Below are positions 43,090 through 52,498 of a stretch of DNA of 64,000 bases, piece by piece. The position numbers were made by a program, and so were the translations under genes. Location: positions 5,456,001 through 5,520,000 of the forward strand of contig NZ_CP071872.1 in assembly GCF_022647665.1 (NCBI RefSeq). The letters are read 5' to 3'. The stretch comes from Streptomyces formicae. GTDB lineage: Bacteria; Actinomycetota; Actinomycetes; Streptomycetales; Streptomycetaceae. Within the stretch, counting starts at the first letter, position 1; each line of letters begins with the position of its first letter. The notes beneath the pieces were generated by a model that saw only the letters and a list, made by a program, of their open reading frames with translations, ran no database searches and had not been told where the DNA came from.

Positions 43090-43705
43090 GGAACCTCCCT
43101 TTAGCAGGATCTCTGCCTCAACTGTGGTAGCACGCCCCATAGTTCACCGGAAGTGTCCATGCCAAGAACAATCAGAGACTTATGTCTACTTCTTGGTGGA
43201 TCATCAGCTATCGACGTCCGGTGACCTCATCGTGCACCCACGCCACGCCACACATGCCACGGCGATCGCTTTCTTTCCCTTCTTCATCGAAATGCGGAGC
43301 ACGCCTGCGCATTTCGGCCCGGTAAGGAAAAAGATGCAGAAAGAGTGAGACGTCATTCCAGGACTTGTCATACAGTCCTAATCATCAATTCCGGCGTACA
43401 TCCACCCGCAACGGCCCATCAGGCAAGGCGACTCCAGGGGAGGGGTCGAGCGTCGCGAAGGGGCCCGAGCGGAGCGCGGTAGGGGGGTGCCGTGGCCGGC
43501 CATGCCTGACGCATGCGCCGGCTCACGGGCCGCGCGACCAGCACTGCCGACTCACCCGGCCGGCACGGAGCGCCATGCCGTCATGCATCCGTGCCGCCAT
43601 GGATCCGTGCTGTCACGGCCGCGGTGAGAACCCCCCTTTCGAACCGGACACTCATCCGGACCGCCCCGCCGCGGGCGGTCCACCGGACGAGAGGGAAACC
43701 GACCG
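43090..43705. other. 616-bp divergent intergenic region of lower GC
   Basis: No convincing gene. The stretch 43140-43410 is visibly less GC-rich (near 50%) than the rest of the window. It holds the promoters of the SGNH hydrolase and of the glycosyltransferase operon. From 43430 the sequence returns to GC-rich. I could not identify a riboswitch or known RNA. Confidence 0.4.
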
Positions 43706-44533
43706 ATGAGCTCGTTCCTGCGCCCGACGGTCCAGGGGGCCACCGCCACACTGGGCAGGATCCCCGCCCAGTACCGACCGATCTCCTCGCACCTCGCGAT
43801 CACGCCGCCGGTCAGCGTCGTGATCCCCGCCATGAACGAGGCGGAGAACCTTCCGTACGTCTTCAAGACCCTGCCCGAGTGGATCCATGAAGTGGTCCTC
43901 GTCGACGGCAACTCCACGGACGACACCGTGAACGTCGCCCGGGAGCTGTGGCCGGACGTCAAGGTCGTCAAGCAGGCGGGAAAGGGCAAAGGCGACGCGC
44001 TCATCAGCGGATTCGCCGCCTGCACCGGTGACATCATCGTCATGGTCGACGCGGACGGCTCCGCCGACGGCCAGGAGATCGTCAGCTATGTCTCCGCCCT
44101 CGTCGGCGGCGCCGACTTCGCCAAGGGCTCCCGCTTCGCCAACGGCGGCGGCACGGACGACATGACGGCCGTACGAAGACTCGGCAACCGTGTCCTGTGC
44201 GCCGTCGTCAACGCCAAGTTCGGCGCCCGGTACACCGACCTCTGCTACGGCTACAACGCCTTCTGGCGCCACTGCCTGGACCGGATCACCCTGGACTGCA
44301 CCGGCTTCGAGATCGAGACCCTCATGAACATCCGGGTCGTCAAGGCCGGGCTGCGCGTCCAGGAAGTGCCCAGCCACGAGTACCTGCGCATCCACGGCGT
44401 GAGCAACCTCAGCGCCGTACGGGACGGGCTGCGGGTCCTCAGGGTGATCCTCAGGGAGAAGGGGGTCCGCCGCCCGGCGGGGCGCCGCTCGCCCGCCCTC
44501 ACCCTCAAGTCCGCACGGGGAGAGGCGTCTTGA
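43706..44533 (+). CDS. family 2 glycosyltransferase (DPM/GtrB-like)
   Basis: 275 residues. VSVVIPAMNEAENL, VVLVDGNSTDDT and the DADG (DxD) motif in IIVMVDADGSADG define a GT-A, family 2 transferase, like those acting on polyprenyl phosphate. No membrane helices. It is the first gene of a tightly overlapping operon with another GT2 and a polysaccharide deacetylase. Confidence 0.87.
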   Translation: MSSFLRPTVQGATATLGRIPAQYRPISSHLAITPPVSVVIPAMNEAENLPYVFKTLPEWIHEVVLVDGNSTDDTVNVARELWPDVKVVKQAGKGKGDALISGFAACTGDIIVMVDADGSADGQEIVSYVSALVGGADFAKGSRFANGGGTDDMTAVRRLGNRVLCAVVNAKFGARYTDLCYGYNAFWRHCLDRITLDCTGFEIETLMNIRVVKAGLRVQEVPSHEYLRIHGVSNLSAVRDGLRVLRVILREKGVRRPAGRRSPALTLKSARGEAS

Positions 44534-45672
44534 GCAGCCCGTTCCGGACCACCCGGCGGACGTACTCGGTCGTGGTCTGCGTCTACACCGAGGACCGCTG
44601 GGAGGACATCCTCGCGGCGGTCGCCTCGGTGCGGCAGCAGTCGCTCCCGGCGCTGGAGACGCTGCTCGTCGTCGACCACAATCCGGCGCTGCTGTCCCGG
44701 CTGAGCGCCACATTCACGGGGCGGGGCGACGAGGAGGTGCGGGTGCTCGCCAACGCGGGCCCCCGCGGCCTCTCCGCCGGCCGCAACACCGGGATCGCCG
44801 CCGCCCGCGGCGAGATCGTCGCCTTCCTCGACGACGACGCCGTGGCCGAGCGCGACTGGCTGCGGTACTTGGACGAGGGCTACGACGATCCGCGTGTGAT
44901 GGCCGTGGGCGGCAGGACCCAGCCGGCCTGGGCCTCGGGCCGCCGGCCCGGCTGGTTCCCCGAGGAGTTCGACTGGGTGGTGGGCTGTACGTACCGGGGC
45001 CTGCCGCCCGGCCGGGTCCGGGTGCGCAACGTCCTCGGCGGGAACGCCTCCTTCCGGCGCACCGCCTTCGACGCGGCGGGCGGTTTCGCCACCGGCATCG
45101 GACGCGACGGCGACCGGCGGCCCCTGGGCTGCGAGGAGACCGAGCTGTGCATCCGGCTGGCCCGGGCACTCCCCCAGGCGGTCCTGCTGATCGACGACCG
45201 TGCCGTCATCCACCACAAGGTGCCGACGGCCCGCGAGGGCTTCGGCTACTTCCGTACGCGCACCTACGCCGAGGGCCTCTCGAAGGCCCTCGTGGCGCGC
45301 AGCGTGGGCAGCGGCAAGGGCCTGGAGTCCGAGCGCAGGTACACCACGCGGGTGCTCCCGGCGGGCGTCGTGCGCGGACTGCGCGACGCCCTGCTCGGCC
45401 GGGCCGGCGGGGCCGGCCGGGCGGGCGCGATCATCGCGGGCGTCGCGACGGCGGCCGCGGGCTACGCGCTGGCGCACGTACGGACGCGCTCGGGGGTGGC
45501 GTTCTCGCACGGCCCGATCGCGGCGTACGCGAAGCGCCCGGACGGCGAGGCGGAATCACTGTCGAGCACCGCCCCGGAATCGGACGCGGCGCAGGACGCG
45601 GAACCGGTCGTGGAGCCGAACGCGGGGCCGGGCGCGGAGCCGGCTCCTGCCGCCGGAGGTGGACCGCGGTGA
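44530..45672 (+). CDS. family 2 glycosyltransferase
   Basis: 380 residues. YSVVVCVYTEDRWEDIL, GPRGLSAGRNTGIAAA, the metal-binding DDDA (FLDDDAVAERDW) and GGNASFRR...GCEETELCIRL form a GT2 catalytic domain. The last 60 residues are Pro/Glu/Ala-rich and probably disordered. A TTG start with GGAGAGG five bases upstream overlaps the previous stop (TTGA). Confidence 0.87.
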   Translation: MSSPFRTTRRTYSVVVCVYTEDRWEDILAAVASVRQQSLPALETLLVVDHNPALLSRLSATFTGRGDEEVRVLANAGPRGLSAGRNTGIAAARGEIVAFLDDDAVAERDWLRYLDEGYDDPRVMAVGGRTQPAWASGRRPGWFPEEFDWVVGCTYRGLPPGRVRVRNVLGGNASFRRTAFDAAGGFATGIGRDGDRRPLGCEETELCIRLARALPQAVLLIDDRAVIHHKVPTAREGFGYFRTRTYAEGLSKALVARSVGSGKGLESERRYTTRVLPAGVVRGLRDALLGRAGGAGRAGAIIAGVATAAAGYALAHVRTRSGVAFSHGPIAAYAKRPDGEAESLSSTAPESDAAQDAEPVVEPNAGPGAEPAPAAGGGPR

Positions 45673-46490
45673 CGGACCGGTCGGCTGTGCCCATTCTCAT
45701 GTACCACGCCGTCGGGCACCGGCCCGCGCCCGCCGCCTACCGGCTCTCCGTTGCGCCGGAGGCGTTCACCGAGCAGATGGAGCTGCTGGCCGCACACGGC
45801 TTCGCCCCCGTCACAACGGCCGAGCTCGGCCGGGCGTGGCGGGGCGGGGAGCCGCTCCCCCCGCGCCCCGTACTGATCACCTTCGACGACGGCTACGAGG
45901 GCGTGCACCGGCACGCCCTCCCCGTTCTCGCCAAGCACGGCTTCGTCTCGACCCTGTTCGTCTCGACCGGATGGCTGCGCGGCGAGCACGAGGCGCGCGG
46001 GGCGCACGGGGCGCACGGGACGAGTACCGCCCTCGACTCCATGCTCGACTGGGACCAGGTGCGGGAGCTGGCCGCCGCGGGGACGGAGATCGGCGGCCAC
46101 ACCCACACCCACCCGCAGCTCGACCAGGTCGACGACGCCCGTCTGCGGTTCGAGACCCTGCGGTGCCGGGAGATCATCGCCGGGGAACTGGGGGCGGCAC
46201 CGGTCTCGTTCGCCTATCCGTACGGCTACTCCAGCCGGCGCGTGCGGCACATGGTCCGGGCGGCAGGCTTCGCCCAGGCCCTCGCCGTGGGCAACGCGGC
46301 GGCCCGCCGCCGCCAGGGTCCGTACGCGCTGGAGCGGGTGACGGTGCGGCGCTCCACCCGTATCGAGGAGTTCGAACGGCTCGTCGAGGGCCGGGGTCTC
46401 GCCCGCCACTTCGCGAGGGACAGGGCGCTGACGAAGGGGTACGCCGTCGTGCGCGGAACCCGGAAGGTGATGCGAGTGCTCCGTACGTGA
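45669..46490 (+). CDS. polysaccharide deacetylase (NodB-like)
   Basis: 273 residues, carbohydrate esterase family 4. Motif 1 TFDDGYE has Asp73/Asp74; motif 2 GGHTHTHP has metal ligands His144 and His148; motif 3 is FAYPYGY. No signal peptide, so probably cytoplasmic face or membrane-associated. The GTG overlaps the upstream GT2 stop. It likely removes acetyl groups from a polysaccharide precursor made by the two upstream transferases. Confidence 0.9.
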   Translation: MTDRSAVPILMYHAVGHRPAPAAYRLSVAPEAFTEQMELLAAHGFAPVTTAELGRAWRGGEPLPPRPVLITFDDGYEGVHRHALPVLAKHGFVSTLFVSTGWLRGEHEARGAHGAHGTSTALDSMLDWDQVRELAAAGTEIGGHTHTHPQLDQVDDARLRFETLRCREIIAGELGAAPVSFAYPYGYSSRRVRHMVRAAGFAQALAVGNAAARRRQGPYALERVTVRRSTRIEEFERLVEGRGLARHFARDRALTKGYAVVRGTRKVMRVLRT

Positions 46491-46564
46491 GTGCGACACC
46501 GGCACGCAGCGCCGCACGTCAAAACACCGTGCACGGAGCGCCCCTGTGCCGGATCATGGGCGCC

Positions 46565-47668
46565 ATGTCTGCCACGCCTGCCAACCCTGGGGACGCCCTG
46601 CCGATCCGGCTCAACGTCGACGACAGCGATTCACCGTCGGACGTCGTCGACGCGCTGTTCCTCGGCCGCTTCGCGACGGGCGAGCAGCCGTACTCGCACA
46701 GTTCGACGATCGACCGCGTCAAGCCCGGCGCCACCCTGCTGCCGCCGGGCTCGACCGTGCTGCGCGCGGCGCGCGACGACGACCGCAGCGCGACGCTCGC
46801 CGCGGGCGACGGCTGGACGCTGCTGATCTCCCGGTGGAACCGGGGCGCCGACGTCACGGTCACGGCCGTCACCTCCGAACTCGCCGAGAAGATCCACAAG
46901 CAGGCGACGGAGGGCGTCCAGGACGAGCCGGAGCCCCAGCCCGAGAACGTGACGATGGGCTTCTGGTACGTGTCACCCCGCCGCGGACCGCACCGCACCA
47001 CCCGCCAGATCAGCGCGGGCACCTGGGCGGAGGTGCGGCCCAACTACACGGCCCGGGTGGCCGATGCGATGGACCGGCTGATGAAGGTGACGCCGGACGA
47101 CATCGCCGGACGGCTGCTCCTGCTGCACGGCCCTCCGGGCACAGGAAAGACCTCCGCGCTGCGGACCCTGGCCCGGTCCTGGCGCGACTGGTGTCAGGTC
47201 GACTGCGTGCTCGACCCGGAGCGGCTCTTCAACGACGTCGGCTACCTCATGGACATCGCGATCGGCGAGGACGAGGGCACGGCCAAGGGCCGCTGGCGGC
47301 TGCTGCTCCTGGAGGACTGCGACGAGCTGATCCGCGGCGAGGCCCGACACACCGCCGGCCAGGCCCTGTCCCGGCTGCTGAACCTGACGGACGGTCTGCT
47401 GGGCCAGGGCCGCAACGTCCTCGTGGGGGTCACGACCAACGAGGACCTGGAGCGCCTCCATCCGGCGGTGGTCCGCCCCGGGCGCTGCCTCGCCCGTATC
47501 GAGGTCGGCTCCCTCACCCGCGCGGAGGCCGTCGGCTGGCTGGGCACGGACGAGGGGGTCGGCCGCGAGGGCGCGACGCTGGCGGAGCTGTACGCCCTGC
47601 GGCGCGGGACGACCCCGGCGTCGGTCCCGGCGCAGCACGACGGGGCCGACGCGGGGCTGTACCTGTAG
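46565..47668 (+). CDS. AAA family ATPase with N-terminal DUF5925-like region
   Basis: 367 residues. An N-terminal domain of about 155 residues precedes a AAA core: Walker A GPPGTGKT at 189-196, Walker B LLLLEDCDE around residue 245, and sensor 1 VGVTTNED. The arrangement is found in actinobacteria; the substrate is unknown. A second possible start (ATG 46556) adds three residues. 74 bp after the deacetylase, same strand. Confidence 0.85.
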   Translation: MSATPANPGDALPIRLNVDDSDSPSDVVDALFLGRFATGEQPYSHSSTIDRVKPGATLLPPGSTVLRAARDDDRSATLAAGDGWTLLISRWNRGADVTVTAVTSELAEKIHKQATEGVQDEPEPQPENVTMGFWYVSPRRGPHRTTRQISAGTWAEVRPNYTARVADAMDRLMKVTPDDIAGRLLLLHGPPGTGKTSALRTLARSWRDWCQVDCVLDPERLFNDVGYLMDIAIGEDEGTAKGRWRLLLLEDCDELIRGEARHTAGQALSRLLNLTDGLLGQGRNVLVGVTTNEDLERLHPAVVRPGRCLARIEVGSLTRAEAVGWLGTDEGVGREGATLAELYALRRGTTPASVPAQHDGADAGLYL

Positions 47669-47685
47669 TCCCGCGCGTACGTCCG

Positions 47686-48693
47686 CTATTCCTGGACGAA
47701 CTCGCCCGGGCCGAGGACCTTCCCGACCTCGCTCTTCGGGTCGGTGATCTTCCCGAAGGGGACAGAGAAGCGGAACACCTTCTCGTTGTCCCTGCTGATG
47801 CCCCACAGCGCGGAGTGCGCTCCGGCGTCCTCCCAGGCGATGCCCTGGCCCTCGATGCCCGGCAGGGCGACGGTCGCCACGTGCTCCAGCACGGAGCCCG
47901 CGCGCGGGAGCTGCATCACGTAGGTCTCGGGCAGGTCGTGGCCGGTGAGGTACAGACGGCCGTCGGGACCCCAGGAACCGCCGGAGTTGCTCATGGGCTT
48001 GAACTTGTCGAGGATCGGCTTGGGGATGGTCCAGGACTCGACGGCCTGGAAGTCGTCGTCCATCTTGACGACCTTGGTGTTGTACGTCTCGCCGTACGGA
48101 GTGCCCGGCTTGTCCTTGCGCTCCTTGTCGTAGTTGGCGAACGTCGCCCACCAGGCGCCGTCGTGACGGTCCAGCCAGGTCAGGGAGCCGCGGTCGATGC
48201 CGAAGCTGTGGCTGCCGATGTGGCGCATGGTGCGGGTGTCGAAGATCTCGATCGAGCTCTCCATGGGCCAGCCCGGGTAGTTCGAGTGGGCGGCGTAGAG
48301 CCTGTCGCCGATCACGGCTCCGCTGTCGAAGTGCACGAACGGGCCGTCCTCGCGCCCGGCGAACTGGAGCAGCGGCTTGCCGGTGGCGCGGTCGTGCTTG
48401 GTGATGGTGCTGTCGCTGACAGCGTAGAAGTACTTCCGGTCGACGGCGACGCCCTGGCGCGCGTCGAAGGCGTCGTACGACGTGGTGGCCGCGGCTTCGA
48501 AGCCGGGGACCTCCGCGACGGCGGGCTGGGCGGCCGCCTGCTGCACGGGGGCCGCCGGGGCGGAGGCCGGGACCGACGCCTGGGCGGAGCCCAGGGCGGC
48601 GACGCTCAGCGCGAACGCGGCGGCGGCCGCGGCCAGCACGGCGGGGGTCTTGGCGCGCCGGATGCGCGCTGCGGGGGTGAGGCGGTTGTCCAT
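47686..48693 (-). CDS. secreted beta-propeller-like protein (annotated elsewhere as cycloisomerase-type)
   Basis: 335 residues. A signal peptide (ARIRRAKTPAVLAAAAAAFA, cleavage near residue 37) is followed by repeated sheet-like segments such as GVAVDRKYFYAVSDSTITKH, SGAVIGDRLYAAHSNY and GGSWGPDGRLYLTGHD. The pattern is of a propeller-like extracellular protein of unsettled function. It is divergent from phoD and has PHO-box-like repeats upstream, suggesting phosphate control. Three bp-scale gap to the converging AAA gene. Confidence 0.6.
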   Translation of the reverse strand: MDNRLTPAARIRRAKTPAVLAAAAAAFALSVAALGSAQASVPASAPAAPVQQAAAQPAVAEVPGFEAAATTSYDAFDARQGVAVDRKYFYAVSDSTITKHDRATGKPLLQFAGREDGPFVHFDSGAVIGDRLYAAHSNYPGWPMESSIEIFDTRTMRHIGSHSFGIDRGSLTWLDRHDGAWWATFANYDKERKDKPGTPYGETYNTKVVKMDDDFQAVESWTIPKPILDKFKPMSNSGGSWGPDGRLYLTGHDLPETYVMQLPRAGSVLEHVATVALPGIEGQGIAWEDAGAHSALWGISRDNEKVFRFSVPFGKITDPKSEVGKVLGPGEFVQE

Positions 48694-48774
48694 GGTCAGC
48701 CTTCTCGGGAGGTGCGGTTGCCGACGCATCAGCCTCCGTCCTCTCCCGTCCGTCCCGGCGAACGTTGCTCGTCG

Positions 48775-48796
48775 CACCTGTGAAACACCCGTGAAC
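48775..48796 (-). promoter_or_regulatory. PHO box-like direct repeats facing the propeller gene
   Basis: Read on the minus strand: GTTCACGGGTG then TTTCACAGGTG, two 11-nt units each close to the PhoP consensus GTTCACC-N4. About 80 bp upstream of the propeller gene. Predicted PhoP site. Confidence 0.5.
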
Positions 48797-48906
48797 AGGA
48801 CGCCGGTGCGCCTCCCGGACTGAAACGATGCACCACTTGCCCCTCTGAGGTGCCGTCACGGCGCTTGTCCTGACACGACGGAGGGGTCCCGCGACCGACC
48901 TGAATC

Positions 48907-48939
48907 GTTCAACCTGCGGTCACACCTGGTTGCCCCGGC
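48907..48939 (+). promoter_or_regulatory. PHO box-like direct repeats upstream of phoD
   Basis: Three 11-nt units, GTTCAACCTGC, GGTCACACCTG and GTTGCCCCGGC, match the first seven bases of the PhoP consensus (GTTCACC) in six, five and five positions. 51 bp upstream of the phoD GTG. Confidence 0.5.
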
Positions 48940-48989
48940 CTGGAGAGCGTGACGGAGCCCCCCATCCGTCGATTGGTCTGGAGCTCTCC

Positions 48990-50582
48990 GTGACTGATTC
49001 CCTTTCCCGGCGCCGTCTGCTCGGTGCCGCCGCCGTCGCTGCCGCGAGCGTCGGCCTCGGCGCCCCCGCCGCGGCGGCCGCCACGACCGGCACCTCGACC
49101 GCGTACACGTCCGCCCGACCGCCCCTCCCCTCGGGCCTGTTCACGCTCGGCGTCGCCTCCGGCGACCCGCTGCCGACGTCCACCGTGCTGTGGACCCGGC
49201 TCGCGCCGGACCCGATCGCCGGGGGCGGCATGCCCGAGCGGGCCGTCGAGGTGCAGTGGGAGGTCGCGACCGACGAGCGGTTCCGCCGCGTGGTGCGCCG
49301 GGGCAGCGAGTACGCGCGGCCGGAGTTCGGGCACAGCGTCCACGTCGACCCGCAGGGGCTGCGTCCGGACACCGAGTACTTCTACCGCTTCCGGGCCGCC
49401 GGCACCGGTGGCGAGATATCGCCGGTCGGCCGCACCCGTACGGCGCCCGCCCCCGGCGCCCGCGCCGGCTCGCTGCGCTTCGCCTTCGCCTCCTGCCAGA
49501 ACTTCTCGGCGGGCTACTTCCACCTCTACCGCGACCTCGTCCAGCAGGACGTCGCGTTCGTCGCCTTCCTCGGCGACTACATCTACGAGTCGGCTCCCGT
49601 CGCCACCTCGCTCCGCGTCCACGAGGGCACCGGCGAGCCGTACTCGCTGCTCAACTACCGCAACCGGTACGCCCAGTACCGCACCGACCCCGATCTCCAG
49701 GCCGGGCACGCCGCCGCGCCGTGGATCGTCACGCTCGACGACCACGAGATCGACAACAACTGGGCCGACGACATCCCGCAGGACCCCGGCAGCCAGACGC
49801 CGGAAGCCTTCCGCGCCCGGCGTATCGCCGCGTTCCAGGCCTGGTACGAGCACATGCCCGTGCGCCGTTCCTCCCGGCCCAACGGCCCCGACATGCAGAT
49901 CTTCCGCCGCTTCGACTTCGGCGACCTCGCCCGCGTGCACGTGCTGGACACCCGCCAGTACCGCAGCGACCAGGTCGCCACGATCGCCGAGGCCGAGGAC
50001 CCCTCGCGCACCATGCTCGGCGAGCAGCAGGAGAAGTGGCTCGACGCCGGGCTGCTGAGCGGCCCGCAGAAGTGGAACCTGCTCGCCAACCAGACGCAGG
50101 TCGCCACCAACGACCGCACCGCGGGCGAGGCCGACTCCTTCGACCTCGACAACTGGGACGGGTACCGCGCCAGCCGCCGCAAGCTGATGGACACCTTCGC
50201 CTCGCCCCGCGTGGCCAACCCGGTCGTGCTGACCGGCGACCGCCACTCCACGTTCATCATGAACCTGGAGCGCAACCCCGAGCAGCAGGGCACCGCGGTC
50301 GTCGGCGCCGAGCTGTGCGGCACCTCGATCACCTCGGGCGGCGACATCCCGCCGTCCTCGCAGCAGCAGTTCCACACCACGTACGACCCGATCGCCGCCG
50401 AGTCGCCGCACTGGCGCTACTGGGACAACCGGCGCGGCTACATCCTCTGCGACGTCAGCCGCGACCGCATGGAGTCCACGCTGCGCTCCACGGAGGTCGT
50501 GACCAAGCAGGAGGGCCCTCCGGTCACCCCCGCCGCGCGCTTCGTGACCGAGTCCGGGCGCCGTGGCGTGACGGTGGCCTGA
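48990..50582 (+). CDS. phoD: alkaline phosphatase PhoD family, Tat-exported
   Basis: 530 residues. A twin-arginine signal (LSRRRLLGAAAVAAASVGLG, about residues 5-24) precedes an N-terminal fibronectin-like domain (GVASGDPLPTSTVLWTRL) and the PhoD metallophosphatase core: FASCQNF, FLGDYIYE, DDHEIDNNW, NQTQ and LTGDRHS. It releases phosphate from phosphomono- and diesters outside the cell. The GTG has GGAG eight bases upstream. PHO-box-like repeats precede it, consistent with phosphate starvation control. Confidence 0.93.
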   Translation: MTDSLSRRRLLGAAAVAAASVGLGAPAAAAATTGTSTAYTSARPPLPSGLFTLGVASGDPLPTSTVLWTRLAPDPIAGGGMPERAVEVQWEVATDERFRRVVRRGSEYARPEFGHSVHVDPQGLRPDTEYFYRFRAAGTGGEISPVGRTRTAPAPGARAGSLRFAFASCQNFSAGYFHLYRDLVQQDVAFVAFLGDYIYESAPVATSLRVHEGTGEPYSLLNYRNRYAQYRTDPDLQAGHAAAPWIVTLDDHEIDNNWADDIPQDPGSQTPEAFRARRIAAFQAWYEHMPVRRSSRPNGPDMQIFRRFDFGDLARVHVLDTRQYRSDQVATIAEAEDPSRTMLGEQQEKWLDAGLLSGPQKWNLLANQTQVATNDRTAGEADSFDLDNWDGYRASRRKLMDTFASPRVANPVVLTGDRHSTFIMNLERNPEQQGTAVVGAELCGTSITSGGDIPPSSQQQFHTTYDPIAAESPHWRYWDNRRGYILCDVSRDRMESTLRSTEVVTKQEGPPVTPAARFVTESGRRGVTVA

Positions 50583-50625
50583 CCCTGGTCGTCACGACCG
50601 TGGTCCGACCCTCACGACCGTGGTC

Positions 50626-50666
50626 GGAGGCGACGCGCCCGCGCACCGTGCCGGCGCGTCGCCTCC
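50626..50666. terminator. hairpin terminator
   Basis: A perfect 14-bp inverted repeat (GGAGGCGACGCGCC and complement, 13-nt loop) between the convergent phoD and aldo/keto reductase genes. Confidence 0.65.
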
Positions 50667-50700
50667 GCTGCCCCAGTGGCGCGTCCAGCGTCGGGTTCCG

Positions 50701-51606
50701 TCACGCCGCGCCCTGGAGCAGCGAGGCGAGCAGCTCCATCTCCTGCTGCGAGAGCCGCAGCGCACCGGCCGCCACGTTCTCCGCCAGATGGTCCGGATTG
50801 CCGGTGCCGGGAATGGCCAGGACGTGGGGACCGCGTTGGAGGGTCCAGGCCAGGCGGATCTGGGCGGGGGTCGCGCCGTGGGCCCGGGCGACGGCGAGGA
50901 CTTCCTCGCTGTCGTCGGCGGCCGCGCCCGCTTCGCGGCCTTCGCCCGCGATGGCGAAGAACGGCACGAAGGCGATGCCCTGCTCGCCGCAGGCGTGCAG
51001 GAAGTCGTCGTCCTCGCGGCCGGCGCCGAGGCCGTAGCGGTTCTGGACGCAGACCACCGGAGCGACGGCCCTGGCCTCGGCGAGCTGCTCGGGCGTGACG
51101 TTGGAGACCCCGAGGTGGCGGACGAGGCCGGCGTCGCGGACCTCGGCCAGCGCGGCGAAGTGCTCGGCGATCGAACCGGAGCCGTTCTTGGCGCGGAAGT
51201 TCACCAGGTCGAGGTGGTCGCGGCCGAGCTGGCGCAGGTTCTCCTCGACCTGGCCGCGCAGTTGGTCCGGCCGGGCCCACAGCCACGTACCCGAGGGGTC
51301 GCGGCCCGGACCGACCTTGGTGGCGATGACCAGGTCGTCGGGGTACGGCGCCAGGGCCCGGTTGATGAGTTCGTTGGCGGAGCGCAGCGACGAGAAGTAG
51401 AAGGCGGCCGTGTCGATGTGGTTGACGCCGAGTTCGTCGACCGCGCGGCGCAGCACGCCGATCGAGCGGTCGCGGTCGCTCGGGGCGCCGAGGTCGAAGG
51501 CGGCGCTGCCCGTCAGGCGCATCGCCCCGAAGCCCATCCGGTTGACGGTCAGGTCGCCGAGTTCCCAGGTGCCCGCGGCCGCGGCGGTGATCTTCTCCGA
51601 GGTCAT
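50701..51606 (-). CDS. aldo/keto reductase
   Basis: 301 residues of TIM-barrel type. GFGAMRLTG, HIDTAAFY, VIATKVG, VRHLGVSNVTPEQL and VLAIPGTGNPDHL match the AKR family; Asp65 and Tyr69 in DTAAFY are likely catalytic. It reduces carbonyls with NADPH. No pathway context. Confidence 0.9.
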   Translation of the reverse strand: MTSEKITAAAAGTWELGDLTVNRMGFGAMRLTGSAAFDLGAPSDRDRSIGVLRRAVDELGVNHIDTAAFYFSSLRSANELINRALAPYPDDLVIATKVGPGRDPSGTWLWARPDQLRGQVEENLRQLGRDHLDLVNFRAKNGSGSIAEHFAALAEVRDAGLVRHLGVSNVTPEQLAEARAVAPVVCVQNRYGLGAGREDDDFLHACGEQGIAFVPFFAIAGEGREAGAAADDSEEVLAVARAHGATPAQIRLAWTLQRGPHVLAIPGTGNPDHLAENVAAGALRLSQQEMELLASLLQGAA

Positions 51607-51650
51607 CGCCGGAGTCTCCCACAGGGCAGCGGGAGTGTCCGCTGCCGGTC

Positions 51651-52337
51651 TCAGCCGATCCGCCGGTACCGCCGCTCAGGCCGCCCGGTCCCCCCGTACC
51701 GGAGTGTGACCTCCGCGCGTCCGGTCTCCGCGAAGTACTCCAGGTAGCGGCGGGCGCTGACCCGGGAGAGGGAGCCGGCCTCGGCGCACTCGGTGGCGGA
51801 CAGCCCCTCCGGGTGGGCGCGGAGGATGCGGTCGACGAGGTCGGCGGTGTGGGCGGCGAGGCCCTTAGGCAGCTCGCGGGAGCCGGGCGGGCGGGTGCCG
51901 AAGAGCTGGTCGACGTCCTCCTGGCGGGCCTCGTCGAGGCCGTCGAGGCGGGCCCGCATCGAGGCCACGTGGCGCAGCTGTTCCTGGAGCGCGGCCTGGC
52001 TGAAGGGCTTGATCAGGTAGTGCAGGGCTCCCGCGCGCAGGGCGGAGCGGATCGTGCCCGCGTCGCGTGCGGCCGTGATGAAGATGACGTCGGCCGGCTG
52101 CCGATCCGCGTCGCGCTGCTCCGCGGCACGAAGTTCGCGCAGCACACCGAGCCCGTCCATATCGGGCAGATACACGTCGAGCAGCACCAGATCGGGACGG
52201 AGCCGCTCCGCGGCGCGCAGCGCTTCGGCGCCGCTGTGGGCCACGCCGACGACCGTGAATCCGGCCATGGCGGACACGTAGCGGCTGTGCAGCTTGGCGA
52301 CCATGAAGTCGTCGTCCACCACCAGAACCCTTGTCAC
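51651..52337 (-). CDS. response regulator of the CitB/DctR type
   Basis: 228 residues. The receiver domain has the acidic pair VVDDD, phospho-acceptor Asp54 (LLDVYLPD) and Lys110 (LIKPFS). The C-terminal domain has a winged-helix-like ARRYLEYFAETGR, as in CitB/DcuR regulators of dicarboxylate and citrate uptake. It is divergent from tctCBA, which it probably activates. No histidine kinase gene is adjacent in this window, although such regulators usually have one beside them. Confidence 0.88.
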   Translation of the reverse strand: MTRVLVVDDDFMVAKLHSRYVSAMAGFTVVGVAHSGAEALRAAERLRPDLVLLDVYLPDMDGLGVLRELRAAEQRDADRQPADVIFITAARDAGTIRSALRAGALHYLIKPFSQAALQEQLRHVASMRARLDGLDEARQEDVDQLFGTRPPGSRELPKGLAAHTADLVDRILRAHPEGLSATECAEAGSLSRVSARRYLEYFAETGRAEVTLRYGGTGRPERRYRRIG

Positions 52338-52498
52338 GCGGCCACGCTATGCGGCGACCACAACGACCACAACGTCCGTTGATTCCGGAAGAGAGACAGC
52401 TTCTTAACACGCAGGCAACATGTGGGCCACCTCACTCGTCCCCCATTCCCCGGCTCAGCCCGAAAGCTCGAAGCCCGAATGCTCGAAAGGCGGCTCAC

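Noticed and set aside
43088..43348. 86-residue plus-strand ORF in the low-GC intergenic region
   Set aside because: No recognisable motif or ribosome site; overlaps the SGNH hydrolase start region.
43400..43705. Possible riboswitch upstream of the glycosyltransferase operon
   Set aside because: Purine-rich stretches suggested one, but I could not match any known riboswitch core by eye.
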